Assembly (NCBI RefSeq): GCF_030813695.1
Contig: NZ_JAUSVA010000002.1
Span: 5,828,001-5,892,000 of the forward strand
Source of the DNA: Kitasatospora herbaricolor
Lineage (GTDB): Bacteria > Actinomycetota > Actinomycetes > Streptomycetales > Streptomycetaceae
Direction of reading: 5' to 3'
DNA: 64,000 bases
Both the position numbers and the translations under genes were made by a program. Under the pieces are notes generated by a model. That model worked only from the letters and a program-made list of their open reading frames with translations, did not search any database and was not told the origin of the DNA. Positions 1 through 8,754 of the stretch are shown here, one piece after another; the first letter of the stretch is position 1; every line of letters starts with the position of its first letter.

Positions 1-1
1 G

Positions 2-829
2 CAGCAGCGCGAGGGCGACTTCCTGACCAAGGACCAGCGCTACGACCGGACCCGCGAGTACATCCGGATCGTCAAGCGGGCCTGGACCAGCCAGGAGGCC
101 TTCGACCACGAGGGCGAGTACTACCGCTTCAACGACTTCGTCTCCGACGTCTTCCCCGTCCAGTCGCCGCGCCCGAACGTCTCCTTCGGCGGCAGTTCGC
201 CCGCCGCCTACGCGGCCGGCGGGGCCGAGGCGGACATCTACTGCCTCTGGGGCGAGCCGCTGGCGCAGACCGCCGAGCAGATCGAGACGGTGCGCGCCGC
301 CGCCCGCGCCGCCGGGCGCACCGACCAGCCGCGGATCCAGGTCGCGTTCCGGCCGATCATCGCGCCGACCGAGGAGCTCGCCTGGGAGAAGGCCTACCGG
401 ACGGTCGACGCCATCCAGGAGCGCCGGCGCTCCGGCGCGTTCGTCCGCCGGCAGCCGGCCGGTGCCGCCGGCAGCGCCCCGGCGCCGGAGAACACCGGCT
501 CCCAGCGGCTGCTCGCGATCGCCGAGGCCGGCGAGCGCTACGACCGCGCCCTGTGGACGCCGACCGCCGCCGCCACCGGCGGGGCGGGCAACTCCAACGC
601 GCTGGTCGGCACCCCGGAGACGGTCGCGCAGGCCCTGCTCGACTACTACGACCTGGGCGTGGACATCCTCTCCGCGCGCGGCTACGCCCTGCTCGACGAC
701 GCCGTCGACTTCGGCCGGTACGTCATCCCGATCGTGCGCGAGGAGGTGGCCAAGCGCGACGCCGAGAAGGCCGCCCGGCAGGCCCGCGCCGAGCGGGACC
801 GGCACCAGCTGATCGCGGTCCAGGCGTGA
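2..829 (+). CDS. LLM-class FMN-dependent monooxygenase (3' part)
   Basis: The reading frame is open from the left edge and ends at 829, so the start lies outside the window; 275 codons are visible. The protein resembles the C-terminal two thirds of alkanesulfonate/nitrilotriacetate-type flavin monooxygenases of the luciferase fold. Recognisable pieces are the YDRTREYIRIVKRAW helix, the F(D/N)H-x-GEYY segment, the SFGGSSPAA strand-turn and a SNALVGTPETVAQALLDYYD segment near the C terminus. Such enzymes use FMNH2 supplied by a separate reductase to oxidise organosulfur or other small organic compounds. It lies 127 bp upstream of an ABC importer on the same strand, so it probably acts on the imported compound. 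Family assignment is firm; the substrate is inferred only. Confidence 0.85.
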   Translation, partial: QQREGDFLTKDQRYDRTREYIRIVKRAWTSQEAFDHEGEYYRFNDFVSDVFPVQSPRPNVSFGGSSPAAYAAGGAEADIYCLWGEPLAQTAEQIETVRAAARAAGRTDQPRIQVAFRPIIAPTEELAWEKAYRTVDAIQERRRSGAFVRRQPAGAAGSAPAPENTGSQRLLAIAEAGERYDRALWTPTAAATGGAGNSNALVGTPETVAQALLDYYDLGVDILSARGYALLDDAVDFGRYVIPIVREEVAKRDAEKAARQARAERDRHQLIAVQA

Positions 830-956
830 CCACCGCCGCCGGCCGCCGCGGGGGCGGCCGCGGCAGCGCTCCCCGCCCGCAGGCCCACCGAGCCCCGCAC
901 CCGCTCCGCCCGACTCCCCTCCTGATGTCCGGACTTCACCGAAAGGCGCCATCCCT

Positions 957-1904
957 GTGAGAGCCACCAACCGCCGACGCGGCCTGCTCGCCGCCACCGC
1001 CCTGCTCCCGGTGCTGGCCCTGAGCGCCTGCGGGTCCGACCCGGCCGCCCCGGCGAAGCCGGCCGCCGCGGCCGCCGGGATCGCGCCCGACCAGGACGTC
1101 GTCTCCGCGGTGGCCAAGGTCGACAGCATCGCCGCGCTGCTGCCGGAGGAGGTCCGCAAGGCGGGCAGCGTGAAGGTCGGCAGTGCGATCGGCACGCCGC
1201 CGACCGCCTACTACCCGGACCAGGCGACCAAGAAGCCGGCCGGCATCGACATCGACTTCACCGACGCCGTCGGCAAGGTGCTCGGGGTCGCGGTCGAGCG
1301 CGAGGACGCGAAGTTCGAGACCATCCTGCCCGCCCTGGACAGCGGCAAGTACGACTTCGGCACCGGCAACTTCGGCGTCACCACGGCCCGGCTGAAGACC
1401 ATCGACTTCGTCACCTACATCGACGACGGCCAGGGCTTCGCGGTCAAGAAGGACAACACCACCGTCCAGGCGGTGACCGAGGTCGGCCAGCTCTGCGGCC
1501 TGACCGTCGGGGTCGGCGCCGGCACCACCTTCGAGACCACGCTCAACAGCAAGAAGAACGTCTGCGCCGACGCGGGGAAGAAGCCGTACGAGGTGAAGGC
1601 CTTCTCCGACAACGGCGCCATCCTCACGGGCCTGCAGCAGGGCCGGATCGACATCGTGATGTCGACCATCAACGGCCTGCGCTACCAGGCCGCCCAGGAG
1701 AGCGCCGGGACGAAGTTCCTCGGCGAGTTCCACCGGCTGGACGTCGGGTTCGCCTTCAAGAAGGGCTCCGCGCTGACGCCCGCCTTCCAGGGCGCCGTCA
1801 ACCAGCTGATCAAGGACGGCACGTACGACCGGATCCTGAAGAAGTGGGGAGTCGCCGACTCCGCGATCAAGGAATCCCTGATCAGCCCGCCCGAGCACCC
1901 GTGA
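957..1904 (+). CDS. ABC transporter substrate-binding lipoprotein (first of two)
   Basis: A 315-aa solute-binding protein of the polar amino-acid type (SBP family 3). The GTG start follows a GAAAGG ribosome site. The N terminus carries basic residues, a hydrophobic stretch and a lipobox ending LSAC, so it should be lipid-anchored outside the membrane. The mature part has the two-lobed pattern GIDIDFTDAVGKVLGV ... DSGKYDFGTGNFGVT ... GVGAGTTFE ... DGTYDRILKKWGV seen in amino-acid binding proteins. It is followed after 31 bp by the permease and is about the same size as, and clearly similar to, the second binding protein at 4027-5016. Ligand unknown; an amino acid or sulfur-containing derivative is an inference from context. 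Confidence 0.9.
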   Translation: MRATNRRRGLLAATALLPVLALSACGSDPAAPAKPAAAAAGIAPDQDVVSAVAKVDSIAALLPEEVRKAGSVKVGSAIGTPPTAYYPDQATKKPAGIDIDFTDAVGKVLGVAVEREDAKFETILPALDSGKYDFGTGNFGVTTARLKTIDFVTYIDDGQGFAVKKDNTTVQAVTEVGQLCGLTVGVGAGTTFETTLNSKKNVCADAGKKPYEVKAFSDNGAILTGLQQGRIDIVMSTINGLRYQAAQESAGTKFLGEFHRLDVGFAFKKGSALTPAFQGAVNQLIKDGTYDRILKKWGVADSAIKESLISPPEHP

Positions 1905-1935
1905 TCCCGTGTCAGCGCTTCGGAGGAATCCCCCC

Positions 1936-3144
1936 ATGACCGCCACCACCGGCACCGCGTCCGGCCCCGGCACGGCCGAGGACCCGGGCGCGCCCGCGGA
2001 CCCGGCCGTGTCCGCAGGGCGCGGTACGCCCGCAGCACCTGGAAGACCCGTGAGCCCCGGGCCGTCGCCCGAGCACGCCGATGCCCATGCCGACGCCGAT
2101 GCCGATGCCGATCCCCGTGTCGACGCGGTCGGCGCCGGCCCCGTGCCCGTCCTCGTCCGCAAGGAGTCGCCCGCCGAGGAGTCGCCCACCGGGTCGCCGG
2201 ACGACCCGGAGAACCTGCCGATCGTCCCGGCCCGCCACCCCTGGCGCTGGGCGGCCGGCGTCCTCGCCGTCGTCGTGCTGGCCCAGTTCGCCCACGGCCT
2301 GGCCACCAACCCCGGCTGGGACTGGCCCACCTTCCGGGCCTTCTTCAGCACCACGACGATCCTGCGCTCCGTCTGGATCACCCTCCAACTGACCTTCTAC
2401 GGAACGGCCCTGGGCTTCCTGCTGGGCGCGGGGGTGGCCGCCCTGCGGCTCTCCCGGAGCCCGATCCTGCAGACCATCGGCTGGGCCTACATCTGGGCCT
2501 TCCGGTCCATCCCGCTGATCGTCCAGCTGGTCTTCTGGTTCAACCTCTCCTACCTCTACAAGCGCCTCGGGGTGGGCATCCCGTTCGGGCCGACGGTGTG
2601 GTCCTTCGACACCATCGGCGTCCTCGGCGCGATGGGCGCCGCCGTGCTCGGCCTCGCCCTGCACCAGGCCGCCTACGCCGCCGAGATCATCCGCGGCGGC
2701 ATCATCGCCGTGGACGCCGGCCAGCTGGAGGCCGCGTCCGCGCTGGGCATCCCCCGGCTCCGGCAGGCCTGGCGGATCGTCCTTCCGCAGGCCATGCGGG
2801 GGATCCTGCCGGCCGCCGCCAACGAGGTCATCTCGCTGTTCAAGGGCACCTCCATCGTCTACGTGATGGCGATCGGCGAACTCTTCTACCAGGTCCAGGT
2901 GATCTACGGCCGGACCGGCCGGGTGGTGCCGCTGCTGATGGTCGCCACCGTCTGGTACATCCTGCTGACCACCCTGCTCTCGATGGGCCAGTACTACGTC
3001 GAGCGCTACTTCGCCCGGGGCGCGCAGCGCACCCCGCCGCCCACCCCGCTGCAGCGGGCCCGCGGCTTCGTCCGGAACATCCAGGCCACCCGGCGCACCC
3101 CGCCGGCCGGCCGCACCGCACCGTCCATCGGAGGCCGCCCATGA
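1936..3144 (+). CDS. ABC transporter permease, polar amino-acid type
   Basis: A 402-aa inner-membrane permease of the HisM/GlnP family. ATG at 1936 is chosen because a GGAGG site lies just upstream; an in-frame GTG at 1909 has no such site. Roughly the first 100 residues are a low-complexity, Ala/Asp/Pro-rich cytoplasmic extension that includes an Ala-Asp dipeptide run, unusual for this family (normally about 220-300 aa). Hydrophobic segments begin near residue 104, and the ATPase-coupling EAA loop is visible as EAASALGIPRLRQAWRIVLP. The stop overlaps the ATG of the ATPase gene by 4 bp, implying translational coupling. Confidence 0.92.
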   Translation: MTATTGTASGPGTAEDPGAPADPAVSAGRGTPAAPGRPVSPGPSPEHADAHADADADADPRVDAVGAGPVPVLVRKESPAEESPTGSPDDPENLPIVPARHPWRWAAGVLAVVVLAQFAHGLATNPGWDWPTFRAFFSTTTILRSVWITLQLTFYGTALGFLLGAGVAALRLSRSPILQTIGWAYIWAFRSIPLIVQLVFWFNLSYLYKRLGVGIPFGPTVWSFDTIGVLGAMGAAVLGLALHQAAYAAEIIRGGIIAVDAGQLEAASALGIPRLRQAWRIVLPQAMRGILPAAANEVISLFKGTSIVYVMAIGELFYQVQVIYGRTGRVVPLLMVATVWYILLTTLLSMGQYYVERYFARGAQRTPPPTPLQRARGFVRNIQATRRTPPAGRTAPSIGGRP

Positions 3145-3917
3145 CCACGACCACCAGCGACGCCATGGTGCAGATCCGGGGCGTGCACAAGCGCTTCGGC
3201 GCCCTGGAGGTGCTGCGCGGCGTCGACCTGGTCGTCCCCGCCGGCTCGGTGACGGTGGTGCTCGGGCCGTCCGGTTCGGGCAAGTCCACCCTGCTGCGCG
3301 CCATCAACCACCTGGAGAAGGTCGACCGCGGCTTCGTGGCGATCGACGGGGAGCTGATCGGCTACCGGCGCTCGGGCGGCAAGCTGCACGAGCTGAAGGA
3401 GCGCGAGGTGCTGCGTCAGCGCACCGGCATCGGCTTCGTGTTCCAGAACTTCAACCTCTTCCCGCACCTGACGGTGCTGGAGAACATCGTCGAGGCGCCG
3501 GTGAGCGCGCGGCGGCAGCCGAAGGCCGAGGCCCGCCGGGCCGCGCTGGCGCTGCTCGCCCGGGTGGGCCTGTCGGACAAGGCGGACGCCTACCCGCGCC
3601 AGCTGTCCGGCGGCCAGCAGCAGCGGGTGGCGATCGCCCGGGCGCTCGCGCTGGAGCCGAAGGTGCTGCTGTTCGACGAGCCGACCTCGGCGCTGGACCC
3701 GGAGCTGGTCGGCGAGGTGCTCGACGTGATCAAGGACCTGGCGCGCACCGGCACCACCATGATCGTGGTGACGCACGAGATCGGCTTCGCCCGCGAGGTC
3801 GCCGACACGGTGGTCTTCATGGACGGCGGGCTGGTCGTCGAGCAGGGCCCGCCCGCCGCGGTGCTGGACGACCCGCAGCACGAGCGCACCCGCGCCTTCC
3901 TCTCCAAGGTCCTGTAG
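3141..3917 (+). CDS. ABC transporter ATP-binding protein, polar amino-acid type
   Basis: A 258-aa nucleotide-binding subunit of the GlnQ/HisP family. It has all ABC motifs: Walker A GPSGSGKST, Q-loop FVFQNFNLFPHLT, signature LSGGQQQR, Walker B VLLFDEP, D-loop SALDPE and switch His in VVTHEIGF. The start is the ATG at 3141 that overlaps the permease stop (ATGA). It would power import through the permease at 1936-3144. A short hairpin follows the gene before the second binding-protein gene. Confidence 0.95.
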   Translation: MTTTTSDAMVQIRGVHKRFGALEVLRGVDLVVPAGSVTVVLGPSGSGKSTLLRAINHLEKVDRGFVAIDGELIGYRRSGGKLHELKEREVLRQRTGIGFVFQNFNLFPHLTVLENIVEAPVSARRQPKAEARRAALALLARVGLSDKADAYPRQLSGGQQQRVAIARALALEPKVLLFDEPTSALDPELVGEVLDVIKDLARTGTTMIVVTHEIGFAREVADTVVFMDGGLVVEQGPPAAVLDDPQHERTRAFLSKVL

Positions 3918-3924
3918 GGCCGGT

Positions 3925-3949
3925 CCGGGGCCTGCCGGGCAGGCCCCGG
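3925..3949 (+). terminator. Hairpin between ATPase gene and second binding-protein gene
   Basis: Near-perfect 12-bp inverted repeat (CCGGGGCCTGCC / GGCAGGCCCCGG) with almost no loop, starting 8 bases after the ATPase stop and with no T-run. It may be a partial terminator or an mRNA-stabilising structure. Either would let the operon set different levels of the second binding protein. Confidence 0.5.
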
Positions 3950-4026
3950 CGCCCCGGCCCACGCCTGCGAAGTCCCGGCCCCGACCCCCGCGCCTCAAGA
4001 TCCCTGCCCTCGTAAGGAGTTCCGCC

Positions 4027-5016
4027 ATGTCCCTACCCCGTCGCGCCCTGCTGGCCGCCGCCCCGCTCGCCGCCCTGCTCGCCCTGACGACCGCCTGCGG
4101 CAGCTCCCCGGACGCGGCCGCGGACCTCGCCGCGCCCAAGGGGACGTCCGCCCCGAACGGTGTCGCGGTGAACCTCACGCCGGAGCAGAACCGGGTCACC
4201 ACGCCGAAGGTGGACGCCATCGCGGCGCTCGTCCCGGAAGAGATCAGAAAGAAAGGCACCCTGACGGTCGTCGAAGCGCTGGTCACCGTGCCGCCGCTGG
4301 CCTTCTACGCCAACGACGACAAGACCGTCATCGGCGTCGAGCCCGACATCGCCTCCTTGGTCGGCAACGTGCTCGGCCTCAAGGTCGAGTTCGCCCCCGT
4401 CTCCTGGGAGAACATCTTCGTCGGCCTGGACAGCGGCAAGTACGACGTCGGGCTCAGCAACATCACCGTCACCGAGGCGCGCAAGGAGAAGTACGACTTC
4501 GCCACCTACCGGCTGGACATCCTCGGCTTCGAGGCCAAGAAGGGCGGCAGCTGGAAGGTCACCGGGCCCAAGGACGTGGCTGGCCACACCATCGCCGTCA
4601 GCTCCGGCACCAACCAGGAGAAGCTGCTGGTCTCCTGGAACGAGGCGAACGTCAAGGCCGGGCTCAAGCCGGTGGACATCAAGTACTACCAGAACTCCAC
4701 GGACTACTACCTGGCACTGTCCTCCGGCCGGATCGACGCCTACCTCGGCCCCAACCCGACCGCGGCCTTCCACGCCGTCCAGACCGGGGAGACCGAGGTG
4801 ATCGGCACCTACTCGGGTGGCGGGGCCGATGTCCTCGGCAAGATCGCGGCGACCACCAAGAAGGACAACGGGCTGGTGAAGGCCCTCAACCAGGCGCTGG
4901 ACGAGATCATCAAGAACGGCACCTACGGGCAGGCGCTGAAGCGCTGGGGCCTGGAGAACGAGGGGGTGAAGGCCTCCGAGATCAACCCGCCCGGGCTGCC
5001 CAAGGTCGCCCCCTAG
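4027..5016 (+). CDS. ABC transporter substrate-binding lipoprotein (second of two)
   Basis: A 329-aa SBP family 3 protein with a lipoprotein signal (lipobox LTTAC) and ATG start behind a TAAGGAG site. It shares the opening pattern VDAIAALVPEEIRKKG with the protein at 957-1904, followed by VEPDIASLVGNVLGL, LDSGKYDVGLSNITVTEARKEKYDF and a GTYGQALKRWGL C-terminal helix. The pair look like products of an old duplication: they share the architecture but diverge in the binding cleft, so they may feed different ligands to one permease. It is the last gene of the transporter operon and is followed by a strong hairpin. Confidence 0.9.
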   Translation: MSLPRRALLAAAPLAALLALTTACGSSPDAAADLAAPKGTSAPNGVAVNLTPEQNRVTTPKVDAIAALVPEEIRKKGTLTVVEALVTVPPLAFYANDDKTVIGVEPDIASLVGNVLGLKVEFAPVSWENIFVGLDSGKYDVGLSNITVTEARKEKYDFATYRLDILGFEAKKGGSWKVTGPKDVAGHTIAVSSGTNQEKLLVSWNEANVKAGLKPVDIKYYQNSTDYYLALSSGRIDAYLGPNPTAAFHAVQTGETEVIGTYSGGGADVLGKIAATTKKDNGLVKALNQALDEIIKNGTYGQALKRWGLENEGVKASEINPPGLPKVAP

Positions 5017-5035
5017 GCCGGGAGGGAGGGGCCGG

Positions 5036-5065
5036 CCGGGCGCGCGAGCGCGAGCGCGCGCCCGG
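5036..5065 (+). terminator. Terminator of the ABC transporter operon
   Basis: 11-bp inverted repeat CCGGGCGCGCG / CGCGCGCCCGG with an 8-base loop, 20 bp after the stop of the second binding protein. A second GC-rich palindrome centred on GGGTCGCGACCC follows at about 5071-5095. No T-run is present, as is usual in this genome. Confidence 0.6.
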
Positions 5066-5160
5066 GGTCGGGCGGCGGGTCGCGACCCGTCCGCCGTCCG
5101 CCGGGCCGCCCCCGGCGCTATCGTGAAACTCGTTCGAATCGGGCGGAGTCGGGGGCGGTC

Positions 5161-6426
5161 ATGCAGGTCGGGGACGTACTGGACAGTCGCTACCGAATGG
5201 TGCGCAGGATCGGCCGGGGCGGCTTCGGGGTGGTCTGGGAGGCCTTCGACGCCAAGGTCGGACGCCCGGTCGCGGTGAAGGTGATCGCCGAGGAGAACGC
5301 CGCCGACGAGCGGGAGGTGCGGCGCTTCGTCGCCGAGGCCCGTACGGTCGGCAACCTCCCGCACCCGCACATCGTGACCCTGTACGACCTGGGGGAGGTC
5401 CGCGACGGCGGCTTCGCCACCCACTACCTGGTGATGGAGCTGGTGCGGGGCCGCTCGCTGGCGGAGGTGCTGAAGGACGGCGTGCCGGAGCGGGGGCTCG
5501 CCCTGCGCTGGGCCGGCCAGGTCTGCGGCGCGCTGGACGCGGCCCACCGCGCGGGCGTGGTGCACCGCGACATCAAGCCCGAGAACATCATGATCACCGT
5601 GGACGACGAGGCCAAGGTCCTGGACTTCGGCATCGCCCGCCTGGAGACCCAGGCCGCCGGCCTCACCAGCACCGGCAGCGTGATTGGCAGCCCGCACTAC
5701 CTCTCGCCCGAGCGGTGGTCCGGCGGGGCGGTGGACGGCCGCGCCGACCTCTACGCGCTCGGCTGCGTGCTCTACCAGCTCTGCTCCGGCGAGAAGCCCT
5801 TCCGGGCCGACAACGCCGTCACCCTGATGTACCAGCACCTCAACGAGACGCCCGCCGCCCCGCCCGGCGCCGACCCCGAACTCTCGGCGCTGATCCTCCA
5901 GTTGCTCGCCAAGGACCCGGCGGACCGGCCGGCCGACGCGGCCGAGGTCCGCCGCCGGCTGGTGGCGGTCGAGGCCGGGCCGGTGCCGCCCGCCGCTCCG
6001 GCCGGCCCGAGCCCGGAGGAGCTGCGCGAGCGGGCCGACCAGGCCTGGGCTCGCGGCACCGACGGGAACGCCGTCGAGGCCGTCCAGCTGCTGCGCCAGG
6101 TGCTGCCCGAGTTCGCCAGGGTCTGCGGCCCGGCCGATCCGCGCACCCTGCGGACCTGCCACGACCTGGCGCTCTGGCTCGCCCGCTCCGGTGAACTGCT
6201 GCTCGCCGTCGACCTGTTGCGCGAGCTGGCGGCCCCGCCGGCCGGCGCGCCCGGGGCCGGCGCGGCCGGTGCGGACGCCCGCGCCGACGCCGCCCGTGAC
6301 CTGGCCCGATGGGAGCGCGAACTCGCCCGCCGCGGCCCGGTCGGCGGCCCGGCGGCCGGCGGCGCCCTGTCGCTCGGTACCGTCCTGCTCGGCGGCGCGC
6401 CGCCCCGCGGCCCCCGGCAGCGCTGA
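5161..6426 (+). CDS. Soluble Ser/Thr protein kinase with TPR-like C-terminal region
   Basis: A 421-aa eukaryotic-type kinase of the PknB (Hanks) family. It has the glycine loop GRGGFGVV (residues 19-26), ATP-binding Lys40 in VAVK, catalytic loop HRDIKPEN with Asp137, DFG at 155-157 and an SPE motif. All catalytic residues are present, so it should be active. No transmembrane segment or PASTA domain is seen, so it is probably cytoplasmic. Residues ~285 onward contain a helical repeat region (ADPRTLRTCHDLALWLARSGE) like the degenerate TPRs found in many Streptomyces kinases. It stands alone between the ABC operon and the convergent STM4011-4015 operon, and no substrate can be named. Confidence 0.92.
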   Translation: MQVGDVLDSRYRMVRRIGRGGFGVVWEAFDAKVGRPVAVKVIAEENAADEREVRRFVAEARTVGNLPHPHIVTLYDLGEVRDGGFATHYLVMELVRGRSLAEVLKDGVPERGLALRWAGQVCGALDAAHRAGVVHRDIKPENIMITVDDEAKVLDFGIARLETQAAGLTSTGSVIGSPHYLSPERWSGGAVDGRADLYALGCVLYQLCSGEKPFRADNAVTLMYQHLNETPAAPPGADPELSALILQLLAKDPADRPADAAEVRRRLVAVEAGPVPPAAPAGPSPEELRERADQAWARGTDGNAVEAVQLLRQVLPEFARVCGPADPRTLRTCHDLALWLARSGELLLAVDLLRELAAPPAGAPGAGAAGADARADAARDLARWERELARRGPVGGPAAGGALSLGTVLLGGAPPRGPRQR

Positions 6427-6472
6427 CCCGCCGCCGCCCGGCCGCCGCCTCGCCGGCCGCCGGGCCGCCGCC

Positions 6473-7408
6473 TCACCGGTCGTGCGGGATCCGCTCCAGC
6501 ACGCCCTCGCCGAAGACCTCGTACAGCGGCAGCGTCTCCAGGTGGACGTACCCGATGTGGCAGTCGCAGAAGGCCAGTTCGCAGGGACGCGGGCCGAGCG
6601 CGGCGCGGTACGAGCCGTCGTACAGGTTGCCCAGCTCGGTGCGGACGAAGTGGCAGCGCCGGACCGTGCCCGCACCGTCCACCGAGATCACCGTGCGGCC
6701 CGTCCGGCAGGGGCGCCCCGCGCTCGGGTGCGGGGTCCGGCTGTACGCGAAGAGCGGGTCGAGGTCGGTCCAGCTGGCCGCCTCCGGGTCGGTGTACGTG
6801 CGCCCCTCGGCGGCGTTCACCCACAGGTAGACCTCGGGCGGCAGCTCCGCGCGCAGCCGGCGGGCCGGCTCCAGGTGCTCGGGTTCGCCCACCACGCCCA
6901 CGCTGTACCGCACGCCCAGCGCGGTGAGCTCCCGGCACTTCGCCAGGAACCGTTCGTGGGTGACCTCGCCCGGGTGGTAGGTCGCCCAGAGGGCGAGGGT
7001 GGCGAGGTCGGCGTCGGCCAGCCAGTCGGTGCGGAAGCTGAGGTTGGTCTGGATCGCCACCCGGCGCACGTGCGGCAGCCGGCTCAGCCGGGCCAGCGTC
7101 TCCCGGTACCAGGAGCGGACCAGGCCCTCGCCCCACGGCGTGAACAGCAGCGAAAGGGTGTCGCCGCGCTGCCCGGTGACCCAGCCGGCGAACCGGTCCA
7201 GCGCGGCCCGGTCGGCGCGCAACTGGTCGGGGGTGTCCCGCCGCTTGCCGAACGGGCAGTACGGGCAGTCGTAGTCGCAGGAGGCCAGCGGGCCCCGGTA
7301 CAGGATCGTCAGGTCCAGGGGCGCGGACGCGGAAGGGCCGGGTGCGCTCCGGTCGGCCGGCGGGTGGAACGCGGGCATGCCCAGGTCGGCGGGCCGGCGG
7401 GCGCTCAC
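6473..7408 (-). CDS. STM4011-family radical SAM protein
   Basis: A 311-aa radical SAM enzyme. Cys44, Cys48 and Cys51 form the CxxxCxxC motif (CDYDCPYC) that would bind the [4Fe-4S] cluster cleaving S-adenosylmethionine. The C-terminal part carries five more cysteines (234, 252, 276, 281, 283) in a GxVRRCHF...GNLYDG...CELAFCDC arrangement reminiscent of SPASM/Twitch auxiliary-cluster domains. The start is the GTG at 7408, which overlaps the upstream stop as GTGA and has GAGG upstream; ATG at 7378 is an alternative. It is last in the five-gene operon. Family name STM4011 is from recognition of the whole gene set; the reaction is unknown. Confidence 0.88.
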   Translation of the reverse strand: MSARRPADLGMPAFHPPADRSAPGPSASAPLDLTILYRGPLASCDYDCPYCPFGKRRDTPDQLRADRAALDRFAGWVTGQRGDTLSLLFTPWGEGLVRSWYRETLARLSRLPHVRRVAIQTNLSFRTDWLADADLATLALWATYHPGEVTHERFLAKCRELTALGVRYSVGVVGEPEHLEPARRLRAELPPEVYLWVNAAEGRTYTDPEAASWTDLDPLFAYSRTPHPSAGRPCRTGRTVISVDGAGTVRRCHFVRTELGNLYDGSYRAALGPRPCELAFCDCHIGYVHLETLPLYEVFGEGVLERIPHDR

Positions 7409-8754
7409 TTCGCCTCGTAGGCGGCCATCAGGGCACGCACGGCGGGGGAGAAGAGGTCCGGTCCGACGGCGTCCGAGTGGGCCAGGCCCTCGGGGGTGAG
7501 CAGGAGCCGGCCGGGGGCGTCGGCGAGCCGGCCGGCCGCCCGCAGCGCGGCCAGCTCGGCGGCGAAGTCGTCCGCCGCGGCCGTGCCGAACCGCCGCCGG
7601 TAGTCGGCGAGGTCCAGCCCGTCGGCCTGCAGCAGGGACTGCACCAGGTGGCGCCGGCGGGCCTCCCCGGCGTCCATCCGGTGCCCGTACTCGGCGTGCC
7701 CGAAGTCGGTGGTGGAGACGTACTCGTCGATGATCGAGCGGACCTGGGTGGCGTCCACCGCGTAGTCGAAGGAGTAGTGCAGGCCGGCGGTGTACGAGCG
7801 GGAGCCGCAGCCCAGGCCCACCATGCCGTCGCTCTGGCAGCTGTACTCGTCGGTGCCGGCCTGCGGCGAGCCCGCCCGGCGGAACATCCGCATCGAGACC
7901 TGCTGGTAGCCGTGCGCGAGCAGGTGGTCCCGGCCCGCGCGGTAGAGCGTGAGGCGCTGCTCGTCCCAGGCCCGCGAGTCGTGCTCGCCGGCCCGGCGGC
8001 CGAGGCCGGTCAGCGGGCGCACGTACAGCGGGTAGAGGTACAGCTCCTCGGGCTGCCAGGCGAGGGCGGCGTCCAGCGAGCGCAGCCAGCTGGCCGGGGT
8101 CTGCCCCTCGATCCCGTAGATCAGGTCGATGTTGAGGACGGGGAAGCCGGCGGCGCGGATCCGGCCGAGCGCCGCCTCGACCGCGGCGCGCTTCTGCGGG
8201 CGGACGGCCGACTTCGCTTCCTCGTCCAGGAAGGACTGCACGCCCAGGCTGAGCCGGGTGGTGCCGCGGTCGGCGAGCACCTCCAGCCGGTCGGCGGTGG
8301 CGGTGTCCGGCGAGGCCTCCACCGAGAGCGGGATCGCCCGCAGGTCGGCGCCCATCCGCCGCTCGGCGATGTCGCACAGGCGCTCCAGCTCGGCGGCGCT
8401 CAGGTACGTCGGGGTGCCGCCGCCGAAGGCCGCCAGGGCGAACCGGGCGCCCTCGTCCAGGGCTCCGCGCACTGCCTCGGCCTGCCGCTCCAGCGCGTCC
8501 AGGTAGGCGGTGGTCAGGCCGTCGGGGCTGCCGATCCGGGTGAACAGGTTGCAGAAGCCGCAGCGCACCTCGCAGAACGGGATGTGCAGGTAGAGCGAGA
8601 GCGCGTGCTGCGGCTCGCCCGCCCAGAGTTCGCGCAGCGCGGGGCGGTCCGGCAGCCGGCGGTAGGCCGTCTTGTGCGGGTAGGCGTAGACGTAGCTGCG
8701 GTACGGGGAGTCCGCCGACGGGGCGCCGGTCAGCAGCGGCAGGGTGGTGGTCAT
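7405..8754 (-). CDS. STM4012-family radical SAM protein (HemW-like)
   Basis: A 449-aa radical SAM protein with the coproporphyrinogen-oxidase-like/HemW layout: LSLYLHIPFCEVRCGFCNL with Cys61, Cys65 and Cys68, then a GGTPT glycine motif, and SVEASPDT and LSLGVQSF strands. The C-terminal HemW-type region (GLGCGSRSYT, then a winged-helix-like end) is present. It begins at an ATG overlapping the stop of the STM4013 gene (ATGA) and its own stop overlaps the STM4011 start, so the radical SAM pair is translationally coupled. It is not the housekeeping hemN/hemW, judging by this operon. Substrate unknown. Confidence 0.88.
   Translation of the reverse strand: MTTTLPLLTGAPSADSPYRSYVYAYPHKTAYRRLPDRPALRELWAGEPQHALSLYLHIPFCEVRCGFCNLFTRIGSPDGLTTAYLDALERQAEAVRGALDEGARFALAAFGGGTPTYLSAAELERLCDIAERRMGADLRAIPLSVEASPDTATADRLEVLADRGTTRLSLGVQSFLDEEAKSAVRPQKRAAVEAALGRIRAAGFPVLNIDLIYGIEGQTPASWLRSLDAALAWQPEELYLYPLYVRPLTGLGRRAGEHDSRAWDEQRLTLYRAGRDHLLAHGYQQVSMRMFRRAGSPQAGTDEYSCQSDGMVGLGCGSRSYTAGLHYSFDYAVDATQVRSIIDEYVSTTDFGHAEYGHRMDAGEARRRHLVQSLLQADGLDLADYRRRFGTAAADDFAAELAALRAAGRLADAPGRLLLTPEGLAHSDAVGPDLFSPAVRALMAAYEAK

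Noticed and set aside
1909..1935. GTG at 1909 as permease start
   Set aside because: The GGAGG site lies between this GTG and ATG 1936, at correct spacing only for the latter.
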